Shown: positions 27,045 to 36,077, numbered from the stretch's first letter. The stretch is 64,000 nucleotides of DNA from an uncultured Bradyrhizobium sp. (GCF_936943645.1 NZ_CAKZJO010000051.1:1-64000), one strand, 5' to 3'. The notes: a model not told the origin generated them from the sequence alone. Translations and numbers: made by a program.

Positions 27045-28247
27045 TCAGTTCGTCTGCCGTGCGGGGGACGCCGAGAAATCGGAGCGGCTTCCAAGCGCGT
27101 TCCGCATGAGCCTGCCGCCGGGGATTTCGACGTAGAGATAGGTGAAGTGGGAGACCGCCAGCACGGCGGTCAATGAGACCACGAGATTCAGCGAGGCCGG
27201 CAGACCGGCCCAGACCGAGTCGAGTGCGGCGATCCGCCCTGCCCCGACGGCCCGTACGAAATATTCGGCAAGCAGCACCACGAGCGCGTGCACCATATAG
27301 ATCGAGTAGGAACGTTTCCCGAGCCAGACCAGCGGCTTGGCCACGAGAATCCGCGGCACCAGCAGCGCATCCGGAAAGGCGAGCAGGCTGCCGAGGAAGA
27401 TCGCAAACGTCACCGGCGCAAGGAAGGTCGACGCAGGGCTGGTCTCCGCCAGCGACACCAGGACGATGCTGGCGATCATGGCGACGAATTGCAGCATGCC
27501 CTGAACGGCAGGACCCGGCTTGGCCGGCAGGCGATCGACGATCCTGACCGTCAGCACGCCCAGAAAGAAGCTCACGAAGCAGCGCAGGATGCCGAAATCG
27601 GTCTGAAGCCCGAGGCTCCTCTTGTCGAGCACGAAGATGATGAAGACCAGACTTGCCACCGCAAGCGCGCCGCAGAGGACGTAGAACCACAACAGGGAGC
27701 GCATGCGCTGGGCAAACAGGACGATCAGGCCAAACACCAGATAGGTGTAGAACTCGACGCTGATGCTCCAGCTCGGCGCATTCCAGCTGAGATAGTCGAC
27801 GAACCCCATCGAGTGCAGCAGCAGGACGTTGAGAACGAAGGAATAGGCGTTGTTCACTTCGAACGCCGCAGGCGCCGCCACGACGACTCCCGCCATGACC
27901 AAGCTGATGCGCAGGAGGCGGAAAAGCAGATTCGCCATCAGCATGACGATGTGCAGCGGATAGACCCGCGCCAGACGCCGCACCATGAACTCACGCAGCG
28001 AAAAGCGCCCGAAGTCGCTCTCGACGTAGCTGAGCGACATGACGATGCCACTGAGAACGAAGAACAGATCGACCAGCAGCCAGGAGCTTCTGAAGAACGA
28101 GCAATTGATCCACGCGTTGTGTGGAAACACGGCGAGAAAGGTCGGCATCAGCAGCAAATGATGAATCACCACCGATGTCGCGGCGACGCCCCGGATGCTG
28201 TCGAGCGGCAGGACATGCGCCTTCTCACGATGAACCAACTCCGTCAC
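27045..28247 (-). CDS. Acyltransferase 3 family membrane protein
   Basis: O-acyltransferase of 400 residues. First helix LPLDSIRGVAATSVVIHH, LVDLFFVLSGIVMSLSY, and LSWNAPSWSISVEFYTYLVF are clear family motifs; the C-terminal KPLVWLGKRSYSIYMVHAL also fits. First gene of the minus-strand unit acyltransferase, polymerase-like, acyltransferase, acyltransferase, with spacings of 7, 6 and -4 bases. Its promoter must lie in the 605-base region upstream. Confidence 0.9.
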   Translation of the reverse strand: MTELVHREKAHVLPLDSIRGVAATSVVIHHLLLMPTFLAVFPHNAWINCSFFRSSWLLVDLFFVLSGIVMSLSYVESDFGRFSLREFMVRRLARVYPLHIVMLMANLLFRLLRISLVMAGVVVAAPAAFEVNNAYSFVLNVLLLHSMGFVDYLSWNAPSWSISVEFYTYLVFGLIVLFAQRMRSLLWFYVLCGALAVASLVFIIFVLDKRSLGLQTDFGILRCFVSFFLGVLTVRIVDRLPAKPGPAVQGMLQFVAMIASIVLVSLAETSPASTFLAPVTFAIFLGSLLAFPDALLVPRILVAKPLVWLGKRSYSIYMVHALVVLLAEYFVRAVGAGRIAALDSVWAGLPASLNLVVSLTAVLAVSHFTYLYVEIPGGRLMRNALGSRSDFSASPARQTN

Positions 28248-28852
28248 ATCAACATTCCCAGCTATTGCACCGCAGCAGTGTGTATCACGATTTGCGCGCG
28301 TTCAATCTCTGCGATCGCGGACTCGCATTCGACGCATGACGATCGACGATAATTTCAACGCTCGCAGTCATTCGGACATGCGAGCGCCAAGTTCACGCCA
28401 CTTTTTGCCAGAGACACCGCACGTCAGCGCGCAAATCAATTCGCGCGCGATGATTGCGAGCATTTGCGTACAAAGTGTGCGCGAAATCCGGCGCTGTTGC
28501 GATCAAGATTGAAGCGCGCCGGAGCACTGATTTCACTGGAGCAAATGCCGCACTGATAATTTTCTCGCGCAGGGAACTAAAGGCTCGTCGGCGACTTGTG
28601 TCGGTTTTGCGACCACGGCTTGCGATGCAAGCGCATGCAAACGCCTGTTATGTTTTCAAGTTGCAACATTCCTAGGCGAAAGATGCCGATCTCTCAGGCA
28701 TTGTATTTCTTCATTTTGCAACCGAGTGGAAGAAGCAATGCAACGTTGTCACTGACAACATGAACTCAACTTTTGCGTCGCACAAAATTTGACACAGTTA
28801 CCTGTCAGGTTTCGCGTGTTCTCCGATTGCAACAGGGAGCAAAGGGACACGG
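28248..28852. other. 605-base divergent promoter region
   Basis: No gene is supported. The region is distinctly AT-richer than its surroundings and full of words such as TTGCG, GCGCAA and TGCAA. It separates the minus-strand acyltransferase/polymerase unit from the plus-strand unit leading to the Wzc-like gene, so it should hold both promoters. A perfect dyad lies at 28745-28759 and a TTGACA -35-like hexamer at 28789-28794, but I see no convincing -10 partner. Confidence 0.55.
28745..28759. promoter_or_regulatory. Perfect 15-base dyad, possible operator
   Basis: GTTGTCA-C-TGACAAC, seven-base arms around one base, 93 bases before the start codon of the next gene and just upstream of a TTGACA hexamer. 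A second, looser pair TGACA-N8-TGTCA follows at about 28790-28807. This is the kind of site a dimeric regulator would use; the regulator is unknown. Confidence 0.4.
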
Positions 28853-29419
28853 ATGGGCCGCGGACTAACATATCGTCATGCAAGGGCACGATGGCTACCG
28901 ATCGTCTTGGCAAGTTCTGCCTTGATCGTGTCGAGCATCGATGCCTGCCGCGCTCAGTGCGTCGAATTTTCGGATCGTGCCTCGCAGCTCGAGCTCGACA
29001 CGTTCGTCAAATCGCCCTCCTCGCTCCTGGAGCGGCTGCGCAATGACAAGGAGAAGCTGAGATTCCGGCTCGCCACCTATATCGCCACCAATCCCTCGGT
29101 GTTGCCGTCCGTGCAGACGCTGATCTCCGCCTCGGCCTCAACCGATCGTTCGGCCATCGGCGCCGCGCTGAAGATTGCCGAGGGGCGGTGCACGTCCACG
29201 AAGCCGGACGCGGCGCGCAAGATCAAGGACTTCGTGCAGCGGATCGGCGATCTCAACGTGCAGGCAGGTTATTCGGCCGCGGGTGACGACACCTCCGGCA
29301 TCCAGGCTCAATCGCAAGCCAAGGGCCCGGCGCAACCGGCGCGCGGCGGCGCGCTGCTCGAGGGCGAGTGGAAGACCAAGCTGGCCAACCCGTTCAAGCC
29401 CGTCCCCCTTCCGAATTGA
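28853..29419 (+). CDS. Exported protein of unknown function
   Basis: Protein of 188 residues that I do not recognise. A basic start (RHARARW) and a hydrophobic stretch, LPIVLASSALIVSSIDACRA, look like a signal peptide, so it should be periplasmic. The mature part has two Cys (CVEFSD and GRCTSTK), helix-like segments around LLERLRNDKEKLRFRLATYI, and an Ala/Gln/Gly-rich low-complexity part before a conserved-looking tail EGEWKTKLANPFKP. The ribosome binding site AAAGGGA is five bases from the ATG. It lies 31 bases before the Wzc-like gene on the same strand and is probably co-transcribed, which suggests a role in polymer export or assembly; that is inference from position only. Confidence 0.65.
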   Translation: MGRGLTYRHARARWLPIVLASSALIVSSIDACRAQCVEFSDRASQLELDTFVKSPSSLLERLRNDKEKLRFRLATYIATNPSVLPSVQTLISASASTDRSAIGAALKIAEGRCTSTKPDAARKIKDFVQRIGDLNVQAGYSAAGDDTSGIQAQSQAKGPAQPARGGALLEGEWKTKLANPFKPVPLPN

Positions 29420-29450
29420 TCTGCGATCATCAAGAGGCAGCAATTAGACA

Positions 29451-31682
29451 ATGTATCAGCCCAGAGAACATTTCCAGTCGGGCCACAGATTCGGCATCGA
29501 GTTCGGCGGAGCCGTCCTCAGCTTCGAGCGGGTGGCCGACGTCCTGCGCCGGCAATGGCCGATCGTCGCAGCGTGCACCGGCGCCGCGCTGGCCCTGGTG
29601 ATCGTCTATCTGGTCACGGCGCAACCCATGTACACGGCGAATGCCCGGATCATGATGGATACGCGTCAGGCGCAGGTGCTGGACAAGGACAGCAACGCCA
29701 ATAGCGCCCTCATCGACACCGGCTATGTCGACAGCCAGGTCGAGGTCATCAATTCGGATGACCTGATTCTCTCGGTCGTCCGTCGCCTGAAGTTGACTGA
29801 AGATCCCGAATTCAACGGCTCCAAGCCGGGCCTCCTCTCCGTCATCCTCGGCAAGGTGACGTCCCCGTTCAGCTCCCGCGAACCTGCGTCGCAGGATCAG
29901 CTCGAACACGCGGTGGTCGAGCAGGTTCAGAGGAACCTGAGAACGGAACGCGTCCTGACGACCTACGTCCTGTCACTGAACTATCGCGCACGGACCCCCG
30001 ACAAGGCCGCCAAGATCGCCAATGCCATCGCCAAGGCCTATCTCGTCGGCGCCCTGGAAGCCAAATACGAGTCCACCAAGCGGGCAACCGAATGGCTTCA
30101 GCAGCGCAGCATCGAGCTGAGCGAACAGGCCTCGGCCAGCGACCGCGCCGTGCAGACGTTCAAGGCCGAACACAACATCGTCGGGACCAGCCGCGGCCTG
30201 ATGTCCGAACAGCAATTGTCGGACCTGAACACGCAGCTGGTTCAAGCGCGGGCGGCGACGGCCGAAGCCAAGGCCCGGCTCGACCGCATCAACGCGATTT
30301 CGGACCAGGATGTCGCGCAATCGACGGTGACCGACGCGCTCAACAACTCGGTCATTACCCGTCTGCGCGCGCAATATCTCGATCTCGCGGCCCAGTATGC
30401 CGACTGGTCAAAGCGTTACGGCAAGACCCATCTTGCTGCGGTCAATCTGGCCAACAAGATGGAGGAAATCCGCAAGAACATGGCGGACGAGCTGCATCGG
30501 ATCGGAGACGCCTATCGCAGCGACTACGAGATCGCGAAGAGCCGGGAAGCTTCTCTCGACAAGAGCGTCAAGGATCTCGTCGCCCAGGCCGGCCACACCG
30601 GCCAGGCCGAGGTCAAATTGCGCGACCTCGAAAGCGCCGCGGACACCTATCGCAACCTCTACAACAACTTCCTCGAGAAGCTGCAGAGCGCGACGCAGAA
30701 CCAGAGCTTTCCGCTCAGCGAGTCGCGCCTGATCAGCACCGCCACCAAGCCGGATCGCAAGAGCTCGCCGCGCACGATGCTGGCGCTGGTGGGCGGCCTG
30801 GTCGGCGGTCTCTGCCTCGGCTTTGGCGTCGCATTCGGGCGTGAGATGCTCAGCGATGTCCTGCGGACCCCCGGCGAGGTCGAGGATGAGCTCGGCGTGA
30901 AGTGCCTCGGCGTCCTGCCCGACATCGGTTCGCCAACGACGACCGGAGCGCTGCTTTCGAGCTCAGCCAAGGCGAGCCCAGCAGATCTGTCCCGCTATGT
31001 CGTCGATCATCCGTTCTCGCGGTTTGCCGAGACGTTGCGCAACATCAAGGTGTCGATCGACGTTGCGCGCCTGACCCGCGAGATCAAGGTGATCGGCATC
31101 GTGTCGTCCCTTCCCAAGGAAGGAAAGACGACGGTGGCCGCCAACTTCGCGCAGTTGATCGCGCTCACCGGACATCGCGTGGTCCTGATCGACGGCGACC
31201 TCCACACCCGCTCGCTGACCCGGGAACTCGCACCCGACGCCAAGAGCGGACTGGTGGAGGCCCTCGGCGACCCCTCCAGCCTCGGCTATCATGTGCAGCG
31301 GAGCAAGGAGACGGGCCTGGATTTCCTGCCGTCCGTCGTCGCTTCCCGCATGGTCAATTCGGCCGATGTCATCGGATCGAAGGCGATGGCCGAGCTGCTC
31401 AAGGTGCTGAGAGAGCACTACGAGTACATCGTCATCGACCTTGCGCCGGTGATGCCGGTGGCGGACTCCAAGGCCGTCAGCCTCCTGATCGACGCCATGG
31501 TCTACGTGATCGAATGGGGCCAGACGACGCGAAGCGCGCTTCAGGAGTCGGTCTCCGGATCGGAAGTCCTGCAGAAGAAACTGCTCGGCGCCGTGCTCAA
31601 CCGCGCCAACCCGAAGATGCTCAAGCGCATCGAGGCGTACAAGGGCAAGCACCACAACAGCTACTACGTCGAGCACGCCTAG
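29451..31682 (+). CDS. Wzc/ExoP-like chain-length regulator and tyrosine-kinase-type ATPase
   Basis: Inner-membrane polysaccharide co-polymerase of 743 residues. Order: short cytoplasmic N-terminus; first transmembrane helix at about 38-58; periplasmic Wzz domain with a long coiled-coil (about 190-410); second transmembrane helix near 440-460 (TMLALVGGLVGGLCLGFGVAF); cytoplasmic ATPase domain with Walker A SSLPKEGKTTVAAN at about 552 and Walker A' VVLIDGDLHTRS at about 578; Asp in YIVIDLAPVMP. The C-terminus has only three tyrosines (AYKGKHHNSYYVEHA), fewer than the Tyr-rich tail of Wzc, so autophosphorylation may be limited. It sets chain length and helps move polymer outward. A terminator follows the gene. 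Confidence 0.9.
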   Translation: MYQPREHFQSGHRFGIEFGGAVLSFERVADVLRRQWPIVAACTGAALALVIVYLVTAQPMYTANARIMMDTRQAQVLDKDSNANSALIDTGYVDSQVEVINSDDLILSVVRRLKLTEDPEFNGSKPGLLSVILGKVTSPFSSREPASQDQLEHAVVEQVQRNLRTERVLTTYVLSLNYRARTPDKAAKIANAIAKAYLVGALEAKYESTKRATEWLQQRSIELSEQASASDRAVQTFKAEHNIVGTSRGLMSEQQLSDLNTQLVQARAATAEAKARLDRINAISDQDVAQSTVTDALNNSVITRLRAQYLDLAAQYADWSKRYGKTHLAAVNLANKMEEIRKNMADELHRIGDAYRSDYEIAKSREASLDKSVKDLVAQAGHTGQAEVKLRDLESAADTYRNLYNNFLEKLQSATQNQSFPLSESRLISTATKPDRKSSPRTMLALVGGLVGGLCLGFGVAFGREMLSDVLRTPGEVEDELGVKCLGVLPDIGSPTTTGALLSSSAKASPADLSRYVVDHPFSRFAETLRNIKVSIDVARLTREIKVIGIVSSLPKEGKTTVAANFAQLIALTGHRVVLIDGDLHTRSLTRELAPDAKSGLVEALGDPSSLGYHVQRSKETGLDFLPSVVASRMVNSADVIGSKAMAELLKVLREHYEYIVIDLAPVMPVADSKAVSLLIDAMVYVIEWGQTTRSALQESVSGSEVLQKKLLGAVLNRANPKMLKRIEAYKGKHHNSYYVEHA

Positions 31683-31728
31683 TTCAGGCAGAGGCGCGGC
31701 GCCGCCCCAACCGAACTGGAACGACCAC

Positions 31729-31766
31729 GGGCCCGCTACCATCTGGCAGCGGGCCTTTTCGTGTCT
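31729..31766 (+). terminator. Rho-independent terminator after the Wzc-like gene
   Basis: Eight-base perfect stem (GGCCCGCT at 31730-31737 with AGCGGGCC at 31748-31755), ten-base loop, then TTTT. It lies 47 bases after the stop codon. The rest of the 397-base gap up to 32080 has no supported gene; only a small GAGG-CTAA-CCTC hairpin near 32030 is visible. Confidence 0.75.
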
Positions 31767-32079
31767 TGCGGAACTGTCCGTTGAAGGCGATCGAGTGCGC
31801 CATCGCGCGCAAAGCCGGGATTGCGCCAAGCTACCGGACCGCTCGGGCCTCCGTATTCGTCCGGAATCCACAACTTGCAGTTCTTGCTCTAGCCAAAAGC
31901 AAGGATTGACGGAGGCGACGGCCGCGAGGACAGTGCGCCTATTGGCAACCATCTGTCGATCAGACGAGACAATCCGAGCCTTGACGCCTCAAAATGCCGA
32001 AACTTTGGGCATCTTTCCTTCTGGGTTCACTGAGGCTAACCTCGGCTGATATTTGTAGTTCTTTTCCGGCGGGCTCGGA

Positions 32080-32367
32080 ATGCTGATCGTCCTGACGATT
32101 TTGACTGTTTGGGTTCTGCTCAACATCCTGTTCGTGTTGGTCGTCGTGCCCCCACGCAAGCCGCGTCGGCAGTCGATGGCGACGACCCTTTCGCCCGCGC
32201 CGATCGACCCCAGCCGGCGTGACATCGAGCAGGACGAACCGTTCTCGGTTCGTCAGGTCATCGTCTCCGTAGCGATGGGGGCTTTCTTCGTACTGGTGCC
32301 GCCGCTGCTCGCCTTGCGCGATGCAGTCATGCGGCTCTTCGGCAGATCATCACGAGATGGAACCTGA
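32080..32367 (+). CDS. Small membrane protein of unknown function
   Basis: Protein of 95 residues with two hydrophobic helices, at about residues 2-22 (MLIVLTILTVWVLLNILFVL) and 62-80, joined by a basic and acidic loop (RKPRRQS, DIEQDEPFS). It is probably an inner-membrane protein with both ends on the same side. I do not recognise a family. It lies between the Wzc-like gene and the initiating transferase, with which it converges 41 bases apart, so a link to polysaccharide synthesis is possible. Codon use looks like that of real genes here, and the topology is coherent, which is why I keep it. Confidence 0.6.
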   Translation: MLIVLTILTVWVLLNILFVLVVVPPRKPRRQSMATTLSPAPIDPSRRDIEQDEPFSVRQVIVSVAMGAFFVLVPPLLALRDAVMRLFGRSSRDGT

Positions 32368-32408
32368 TCTCTCGATCCTGCGGTTCCAGATCGTGGAAAA
32401 TTGAGCGG

Positions 32409-33836
32409 CTAATAGGCTTCCTGGAACATCACGGCGGACGCCGTGCGGGCCATGATCTTCAGGTCGAGCCAGATGCTCCAATTGCTGACGTACCAGACGT
32501 CGTATTCGACCCGCTTCTCCATCAGATCGATCGTGGGCGTTTCCCCCCTGAACCCGTTCACCTGGGCCCAGCCGGTCAGGCCCGGCTTCATGTGATGCCG
32601 GTAGACGTATTTGCTGATGAGCTCGTCATAGTAATTGTCGTGGGCCAGCGCATGGGGACGTGGACCAACCAGTGACATGTCTCCGCGCAGCACGTTCCAG
32701 AGCTGCGGCAGCTCGTCGATGCTGGTCATGCGCAGGAAACGCCCGATCTTGGTGACCCGGGCATCCCTTTTGGTCGCCTGGGCAATCGTTTCTCCGTTCT
32801 CGCAGACGGTCATGCTGCGGAACTTCCAGATCTCGAACGGCCGGCCGTTGAAGCCACGCCGCGACTGCCGGAATATGACGGCTCCCGGGGAATCCAGCTT
32901 GATCAGCAAAGCAACCGTCAGCAGCAGCGGCGTCAGCATCACGAGTGCGAACACGGCCACGCCAACGTCGAGACAGCGCTTCTGGAACCGCTCGAGAATG
33001 GTGAGGGGCGGCCGCTGGATTTCGACCGCGACGGTTCCACTGACCGGCAGAAACGGACGGGCCACCAGATCCGCGACCGAATCGTCCGGCAGCAGGCGTA
33101 TCGGCTGCGGGACGGCGCGCAAATATGGGCTCAGCTTGCGGAGCATGGGCAACTCGTTCCAGTCGATCGCAAGCAGATATTCATCAACGTCGGCCGAGCG
33201 CGACTGACGGATGACATCGCGAATCTGCCGCTCCCAGTGGCCGTCGTCCCGCTCGGCGCCGAGCACGAAATGGCGCATGACATCGAAGCCGTTCCGCCGC
33301 AGGTCCTTGAAGCGGCTGGAGGTGAAGTCGAGCGGCTTGAGGCTGAGCAGGATCACCTTGCGATCGACCAGCCGGCTTCGCGCAAAGCTGGTGCCGAACA
33401 CAGCCTGCCAGACGAAGCGGAGGCTGATCAGGCCAACTCCGCCGATCACGGCGAAGACGATGACGGTGCCGCGGGACAGATTGTCCGTCGATTTCAGCAG
33501 AAAGGCCGCAACGGCCAGGATCGTCAGCGACGTCAGCCAGATCAACACCGCCTTTCGAAGCTGCCAGACGACGTTGAGCAGGCGATGCGTGGCGTAGACG
33601 TCGCGGAAATAGGCGACCGCGACGAACACCACGCCGACGAACAACCCGGCTCCCACCGAAGCACTGTCGGGCGAAGCGACGGCCGCTCCGTACAGCGAAG
33701 CCCCGGCAGCATAGCTCAACAGGATCAGCAGAAAGTCAGCAGCCATGACCACGATCTGGAATGGCCTCTGAAGAGCGTTACCGCGTGTCGACGACAGCGT
33801 GTGAGCGTTTTCAGAACCATAAGTTGCAACAGCCAT
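32409..33836 (-). CDS. Undecaprenyl-phosphate sugar phosphotransferase (WcaJ/ExoY-type), initiating enzyme
   Basis: Membrane phosphoglycosyltransferase of 475 residues that should transfer a sugar phosphate (often glucose or galactose) from a UDP-sugar to undecaprenyl phosphate and so start the repeat unit. The N-terminal half has four to five membrane helices and a CoA-binding-like domain; the C-terminal catalytic domain has KRCLDVGVAVFALVMLTPLL (re-entrant helix), VIFRQSRRGFNGRPFEIWKFRSM, SIDELPQLWNVLRGDMSLVGPRP and MKPGLTGWAQV, all diagnostic, including the Asp-Glu catalytic pair. The full-length form resembles WcaJ more than the short ExoY. GAGG five bases upstream supports the start. It is transcribed towards the Wzc unit. 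Confidence 0.92.
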   Translation of the reverse strand: MAVATYGSENAHTLSSTRGNALQRPFQIVVMAADFLLILLSYAAGASLYGAAVASPDSASVGAGLFVGVVFVAVAYFRDVYATHRLLNVVWQLRKAVLIWLTSLTILAVAAFLLKSTDNLSRGTVIVFAVIGGVGLISLRFVWQAVFGTSFARSRLVDRKVILLSLKPLDFTSSRFKDLRRNGFDVMRHFVLGAERDDGHWERQIRDVIRQSRSADVDEYLLAIDWNELPMLRKLSPYLRAVPQPIRLLPDDSVADLVARPFLPVSGTVAVEIQRPPLTILERFQKRCLDVGVAVFALVMLTPLLLTVALLIKLDSPGAVIFRQSRRGFNGRPFEIWKFRSMTVCENGETIAQATKRDARVTKIGRFLRMTSIDELPQLWNVLRGDMSLVGPRPHALAHDNYYDELISKYVYRHHMKPGLTGWAQVNGFRGETPTIDLMEKRVEYDVWYVSNWSIWLDLKIMARTASAVMFQEAY

Positions 33837-34439
33837 TCGAACCTCTGCCTATCGAGAGAGTGCCTGACGCTCATCGTGATGCTGAAGACTCGTCACTTCC
33901 CCGCGCGGAAGGTGTTGCGTGATCGCAGCGACATTGTGGCGCCGCACGCAAAACTTTTGCGGCGCAATCATCATGCGCCGCGTTGAAATGCGCAGCGAAA
34001 TTCTTCGCGCTGAAAATCTCGTCACAGTGATGACATATGAGCGAACGCGCTGCCCTATTTTGAATCAAGTTCCACATTCGGCGAGCTGTTTGATCGTCGC
34101 ACGAGCGCATCTTCGCTCATCTTTCAGGCGATGCGATGCTCCGACGACTCGTCGCGGATCGTTTACGAGAATTACTTCGGATTTCTATCTTTGCGTGCGT
34201 TGCAGAACTTCGCCAAGGCATGCATCTTTGCCGCGCTCTCGCGATCATCGATGCAATTCCCGGGGACCAGTCCTCGCTTCCATCGCATCATCAGGTAGGC
34301 AAAAAGTGCAGCGCCCTTCTTTCGGCGTGATCTAACCGGAGAACAAGCGCGCTCCCTTCACCGAATTCGCCTCGTTGGTGTGAGAGGGAAGCTCTCCGGT
34401 GCCGGTGACTTGGGGAAATTTTTTTCGACCACCCGATCG
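33837..34439. other. 603-base intergenic region with several inverted repeats
   Basis: No supported gene. It holds divergent promoters for the initiating transferase (minus) and the phosphatase (plus). Rich in TGCGC and GCGCAA words like the region at 28248-28852. Inverted repeats include a perfect 15-base dyad at 33947-33961, an imperfect CAGCGAA-ATTC-TTCGCGCTG near 33995, and TCACAGTGA near 34022. Confidence 0.5.
33947..33961. promoter_or_regulatory. Perfect 15-base dyad upstream of the initiating transferase
   Basis: CGCAAAA-C-TTTTGCG, seven-base arms around one base, 111 bases upstream of the start codon of the initiating transferase on the minus strand. It is flanked by a looser GCGCC/GGCGC pair. 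Plausible binding site for a dimeric regulator of exopolysaccharide synthesis; the regulator is unknown. Confidence 0.4.
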
Positions 34440-35186
34440 ATGAGCACCATGATATCTCTCACCCGACCACGCCGCTCGACTCCCAAGCCGCAACTACCGG
34501 AGGGAGTCCGCATCTATGCAATCTCGGACATTCACGGATGCGCGCATCTGCTCCAACCCATGTTGCGGGTGATCGACGCCGACGTCGCCTGCAGCCGGCC
34601 GCGCTATGCGGTCGAGGTCTTCATGGGCGATTACATCGACCGCGGTCCGGATACGCGCTCCACGCTCGACGTCCTGGTCGAGCGCAGTCGCCGGGGAAAC
34701 GCGGTCTTCCTCAAGGGAAACCACGAGGCATTTCTGGTGAGGGTGTTCGAGGACCCTTCATTGTTCGAGGATTGGATTGCCGTCGGCGGGACCCAGACGT
34801 TGATGTCCTACGGGCTCGCACCACCGGACCTGAAGCGCGACGAGCCGGCATCCATCTTGCGCGATTTGATTCGGGCGATGCCGACCGAGCATCTGGAATT
34901 CCTGGACAATCTACGGCTGAGCTTCAGTTGCGGGGACTTCTTCTTCGTTCACGCCGGCGTTCGCCCGGGCGTTCCCCTGGCCGACCAGACGGAGCGCGAC
35001 CTGCTCTGGATTCGCGAAGAATTCCTGCGGAGCGAAGAGCAGTTCGGCAAATATATCGTGCACGGCCATACGCCGGTCCGCAATGCCGAATTCCTGACGA
35101 ACCGCGTCAACATCGACACCGGCGCCTATGCGACCGGCAACCTTACCTTGATGAGCATCCAGGGCAGCCGCATGCTCGCGGTGTGA
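34440..35186 (+). CDS. PPP-family metallophosphatase (Ser/Thr or Ap4A phosphatase-like)
   Basis: Cytoplasmic metallophosphatase of 248 residues with all PPP signatures in order: ISDIHGC near residue 32, MGDYIDRGPD near 63, FLKGNHEAFL near 90, FFVHAGVRPG near 170 and YIVHGHTPV near 206. These supply the dinuclear metal ligands and the catalytic His. Similar small enzymes act as protein Ser/Thr phosphatases or dinucleoside tetraphosphatases; sequence alone does not separate the two. The frame is open from 34380; I prefer the ATG at 34440, with another in-frame ATG at 34449. It sits next to the exopolysaccharide locus and comparable genes are often found near such loci, but no direct link is shown. 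Confidence 0.87.
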   Translation: MSTMISLTRPRRSTPKPQLPEGVRIYAISDIHGCAHLLQPMLRVIDADVACSRPRYAVEVFMGDYIDRGPDTRSTLDVLVERSRRGNAVFLKGNHEAFLVRVFEDPSLFEDWIAVGGTQTLMSYGLAPPDLKRDEPASILRDLIRAMPTEHLEFLDNLRLSFSCGDFFFVHAGVRPGVPLADQTERDLLWIREEFLRSEEQFGKYIVHGHTPVRNAEFLTNRVNIDTGAYATGNLTLMSIQGSRMLAV

Positions 35187-35224
35187 GGTGGGGGAGGTTG
35201 CCCGCGGCTGGTCAAGCGCTGCGC

Positions 35225-35503
35225 TCAGTTGAGCAAGCAGGGCTTCTCCAGCCGCGCGCGCGTCTCGGCCATCCAATCGTGCCAGGCCCGCTCGTGCTTG
35301 ACGTAGAGCTCCAGCCAACGCTTCCCCTGCCTGTCCTGACGGACATGAGGCGGCTCGACAAGCAAATCGACGCCAAGGCGGGCGCCCGGATTGTCGAGGG
35401 CTTCGAACTCGATCGTCTCCGAGATCGTCAGCCCGACAAGCACGCGTTGTCCGGCGCCATCGACGATGTAGCGACGCGGCGCGTCCTTCCTGGGTTCGCT
35501 CAT
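35225..35503 (-). CDS. Small conserved-looking protein of unknown function
   Basis: Protein of 92 residues, charged and soluble, with no recognised domain. It begins MSEPRKDAPRRYIVDG, has a beta-like centre (VLVGLTISETIEFEALD) and a helix-like end (WLELYVKHERAWHDWMAETRARLE). The ATG at 35503 is preferred to the one at 35518 because GGGG lies nine bases upstream. It converges with the phosphatase gene 38 bases away. Codon bias and sensible amino-acid composition support it as a real gene. Confidence 0.6.
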   Translation of the reverse strand: MSEPRKDAPRRYIVDGAGQRVLVGLTISETIEFEALDNPGARLGVDLLVEPPHVRQDRQGKRWLELYVKHERAWHDWMAETRARLEKPCLLN

Positions 35504-35557
35504 CTCGTCATGCCCCATTCGTATGGTGAGATCCCCGGTACCGCCAGGACGCCGCCT

Positions 35558-35731
35558 CTAGAAGGCTCGTCGGGCGTGGCCGAAGGTCGAGGTAGGAGTC
35601 GCCCCGGCCGCTCGATGCAAGGCGCCACGGGATGAGTTTGCAGGACTTCGCTGGACGCGCCAAGCACGCAGCGCGTATCCCAAGATGATACCCGAGCTGA
35701 AGATGAAAGCTGAGACGAATGTAGAAGTCAT
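35558..35731 (-). CDS. Putative single-pass small membrane protein
   Basis: Frame of 57 residues beginning MTSTFVSAFIFSSGIILGYALRAW, a clean transmembrane helix followed by a basic tail. AGGA lies eight bases upstream of the ATG at 35731. I recall similar very short single-helix proteins annotated as hypothetical in Bradyrhizobium, but cannot check. The C-terminal 25 residues look less like coding sequence. Between it and 36078 on the other side (about 346 bases) I see no other feature. Confidence 0.4.
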   Translation of the reverse strand: MTSTFVSAFIFSSGIILGYALRAWRVQRSPANSSRGALHRAAGATPTSTFGHARRAF

Positions 35732-36077
35732 GAGAGTCGTCCTGGATAGTCCGGGACTCATCACTAGCGAGCAGTGTGTCGACATCATGATTCAAGCCGA
35801 GTCTCGACGCTGAAAGATTGTTCAAGCCGATCGCTCGCGTGCATGCCGCGCAATCACGCTTGCATCGACTACAACGTTCACGATCATTCTATGGGATCTA
35901 CTCTTTATATATAGATGCCTCGCAGGCGGGCACCTTCCCGGCCTGTTGCCATCGAGCGCAGCTGTCGCGCCTGCCCTCGAGGCGAAAATTTCGGGTCCGC
36001 CGGCCGGCCCATGCCCTTGCAACCATCCGGGCCCCGTCGCATTATTTCACATCTCATTTGACCAGGGATTCAATCCA

